NCBI GenBank assembly: GCA_015486895.1
Contig: WFQT01000178.1
Location: 1-6,587, forward strand
DNA from: Anaerolineae bacterium
GTDB taxonomy: Bacteria > Chloroflexota > Anaerolineae > JAADDB01
Length of the DNA stretch: 6,587 bases
Direction: 5' to 3'
Position numbers and translations under genes: made by a program. The notes beneath the pieces are model-generated. The model saw nothing but the letters and a program-made list of their open reading frames with translations. It was not told where the DNA came from and searched no databases. This document shows positions 6,265-6,587 of the stretch, piece by piece (within the stretch, counting starts at the first letter, position 1; the number at the start of each line of letters is the position of its first letter).

Positions 6265-6587
6265 ATGGCATTCAGGAAGAATATTCGGTCTTTGGGATTA
6301 GCGTTTCTCATTTTGGCATTGTTGTTAGCAGTAGTGGCCTTTGCTTTGCGCTCTGGCACGAGATTGGCCCAGGCTCAAGGTGGGCCGGCGGTCACCATTA
6401 TCCGCAACACCTTGGGGCAACAACAAGTAGTGGTGGCTGTAACCGGCACTAACATGGCTAACCTGGGCGGGTTCGAGTTCGATTTGGGCGTTGATCCAGC
6501 AGTGGCGCAAGTCACCACGGCCACCGTTGGCGGTTTTTTGGGCACCTCTGGGCGGACGGTGGGCAGCCTGGGGCCGATCATCGGCTC
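6265..6587 (+). CDS. Secreted cohesin-like domain protein, 3'-partial
   Basis: The frame is open to the window edge: 107 codons plus two bases. Residues 1-37 are a signal peptide with basic residues (MAFRKNIR), a long hydrophobic core (LGLAFLILALLLAVVAFAL) and a likely cleavage after LAQA. From about residue 42 the sequence VTIIRNTLGQQQVVVAV, then LGGFEFDLGVDPAVAQV and GGFLGTSGRTVGSLGP, matches the first half of cohesin-like domains of the kind found in exported Chloroflexota proteins. Whether a dockerin, further domains or an anchor follows cannot be seen. It is separated from the cohesin-dockerin gene by 234 bases with a hairpin, so it is probably its own transcript, though functionally related. 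The signal peptide and strong ribosome site make the gene call firm; the cohesin call rests on half a domain. Confidence 0.85.
   Translation, partial: MAFRKNIRSLGLAFLILALLLAVVAFALRSGTRLAQAQGGPAVTIIRNTLGQQQVVVAVTGTNMANLGGFEFDLGVDPAVAQVTTATVGGFLGTSGRTVGSLGPIIG

Noticed and set aside
6239..6301. Short upstream frame ATG GGT TTA overlapping the third gene's start
   Set aside because: There is no Shine-Dalgarno before this ATG, the 20-residue peptide is featureless, and the strong AAGGAGGT inside it clearly serves the ATG at 6265.
5907..6359. Minus-strand open frame of 150 codons spanning the intergenic region
   Set aside because: It starts with GTG opposite the signal peptide of the third gene and ends opposite the adaptor's dockerin; there is no family resemblance and it conflicts with two well-supported genes.

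Overview
The window holds three consecutive plus-strand genes for secreted, multidomain proteins, and every one carries at least one cohesin-like domain. Two of them also carry dockerin-type calcium-loop modules. No RNA gene, CRISPR array, transposase or phage gene was seen. Moderately high GC, very large exported modular proteins and this style of cohesin/dockerin tail suggest an environmental Chloroflexota (Anaerolineae or Caldilineae type). That assignment rests on recalled family resemblance, not on a marker gene.

Layout. Bases 1-5295 are the 3' 1764 codons of a subtilisin-like (S8) protease gene; its start and signal peptide lie upstream of the window. The protein runs prodomain, catalytic domain with intact Asp/His/Asn/Ser, beta-sandwich, beta-helix-like segment, Ig-like domain, FN3, second Ig-like domain, IPT/TIG, cohesin, transthyretin-like fold, dockerin, cohesin. 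After a 33-base gap, 5329-6030 encodes a compact secreted protein made only of one cohesin and one dockerin. A 234-base intergenic region (6031-6264) follows, with a long imperfect hairpin, a two-codon minigene-like motif and an excellent Shine-Dalgarno site. The third gene starts at 6265 and runs off the window; it encodes a signal peptide and the beginning of another cohesin-like domain.

How they may work together. Cohesin and dockerin modules bind each other in cellulosomes and in many non-cellulosomal proteins. The best reading is an extracellular assembly in which a large protease (both module types), a minimal cohesin-dockerin linker and a further cohesin protein could join non-covalently. 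Pairing specificity cannot be read from the sequence, so this is inference.

Other notable signals are a 7-base tandem repeat inside the protease gene at the prodomain/catalytic junction, a lower-GC beta-helix segment that looks like a swapped module, and a cysteine pair bracketing the dockerin of the second protein.
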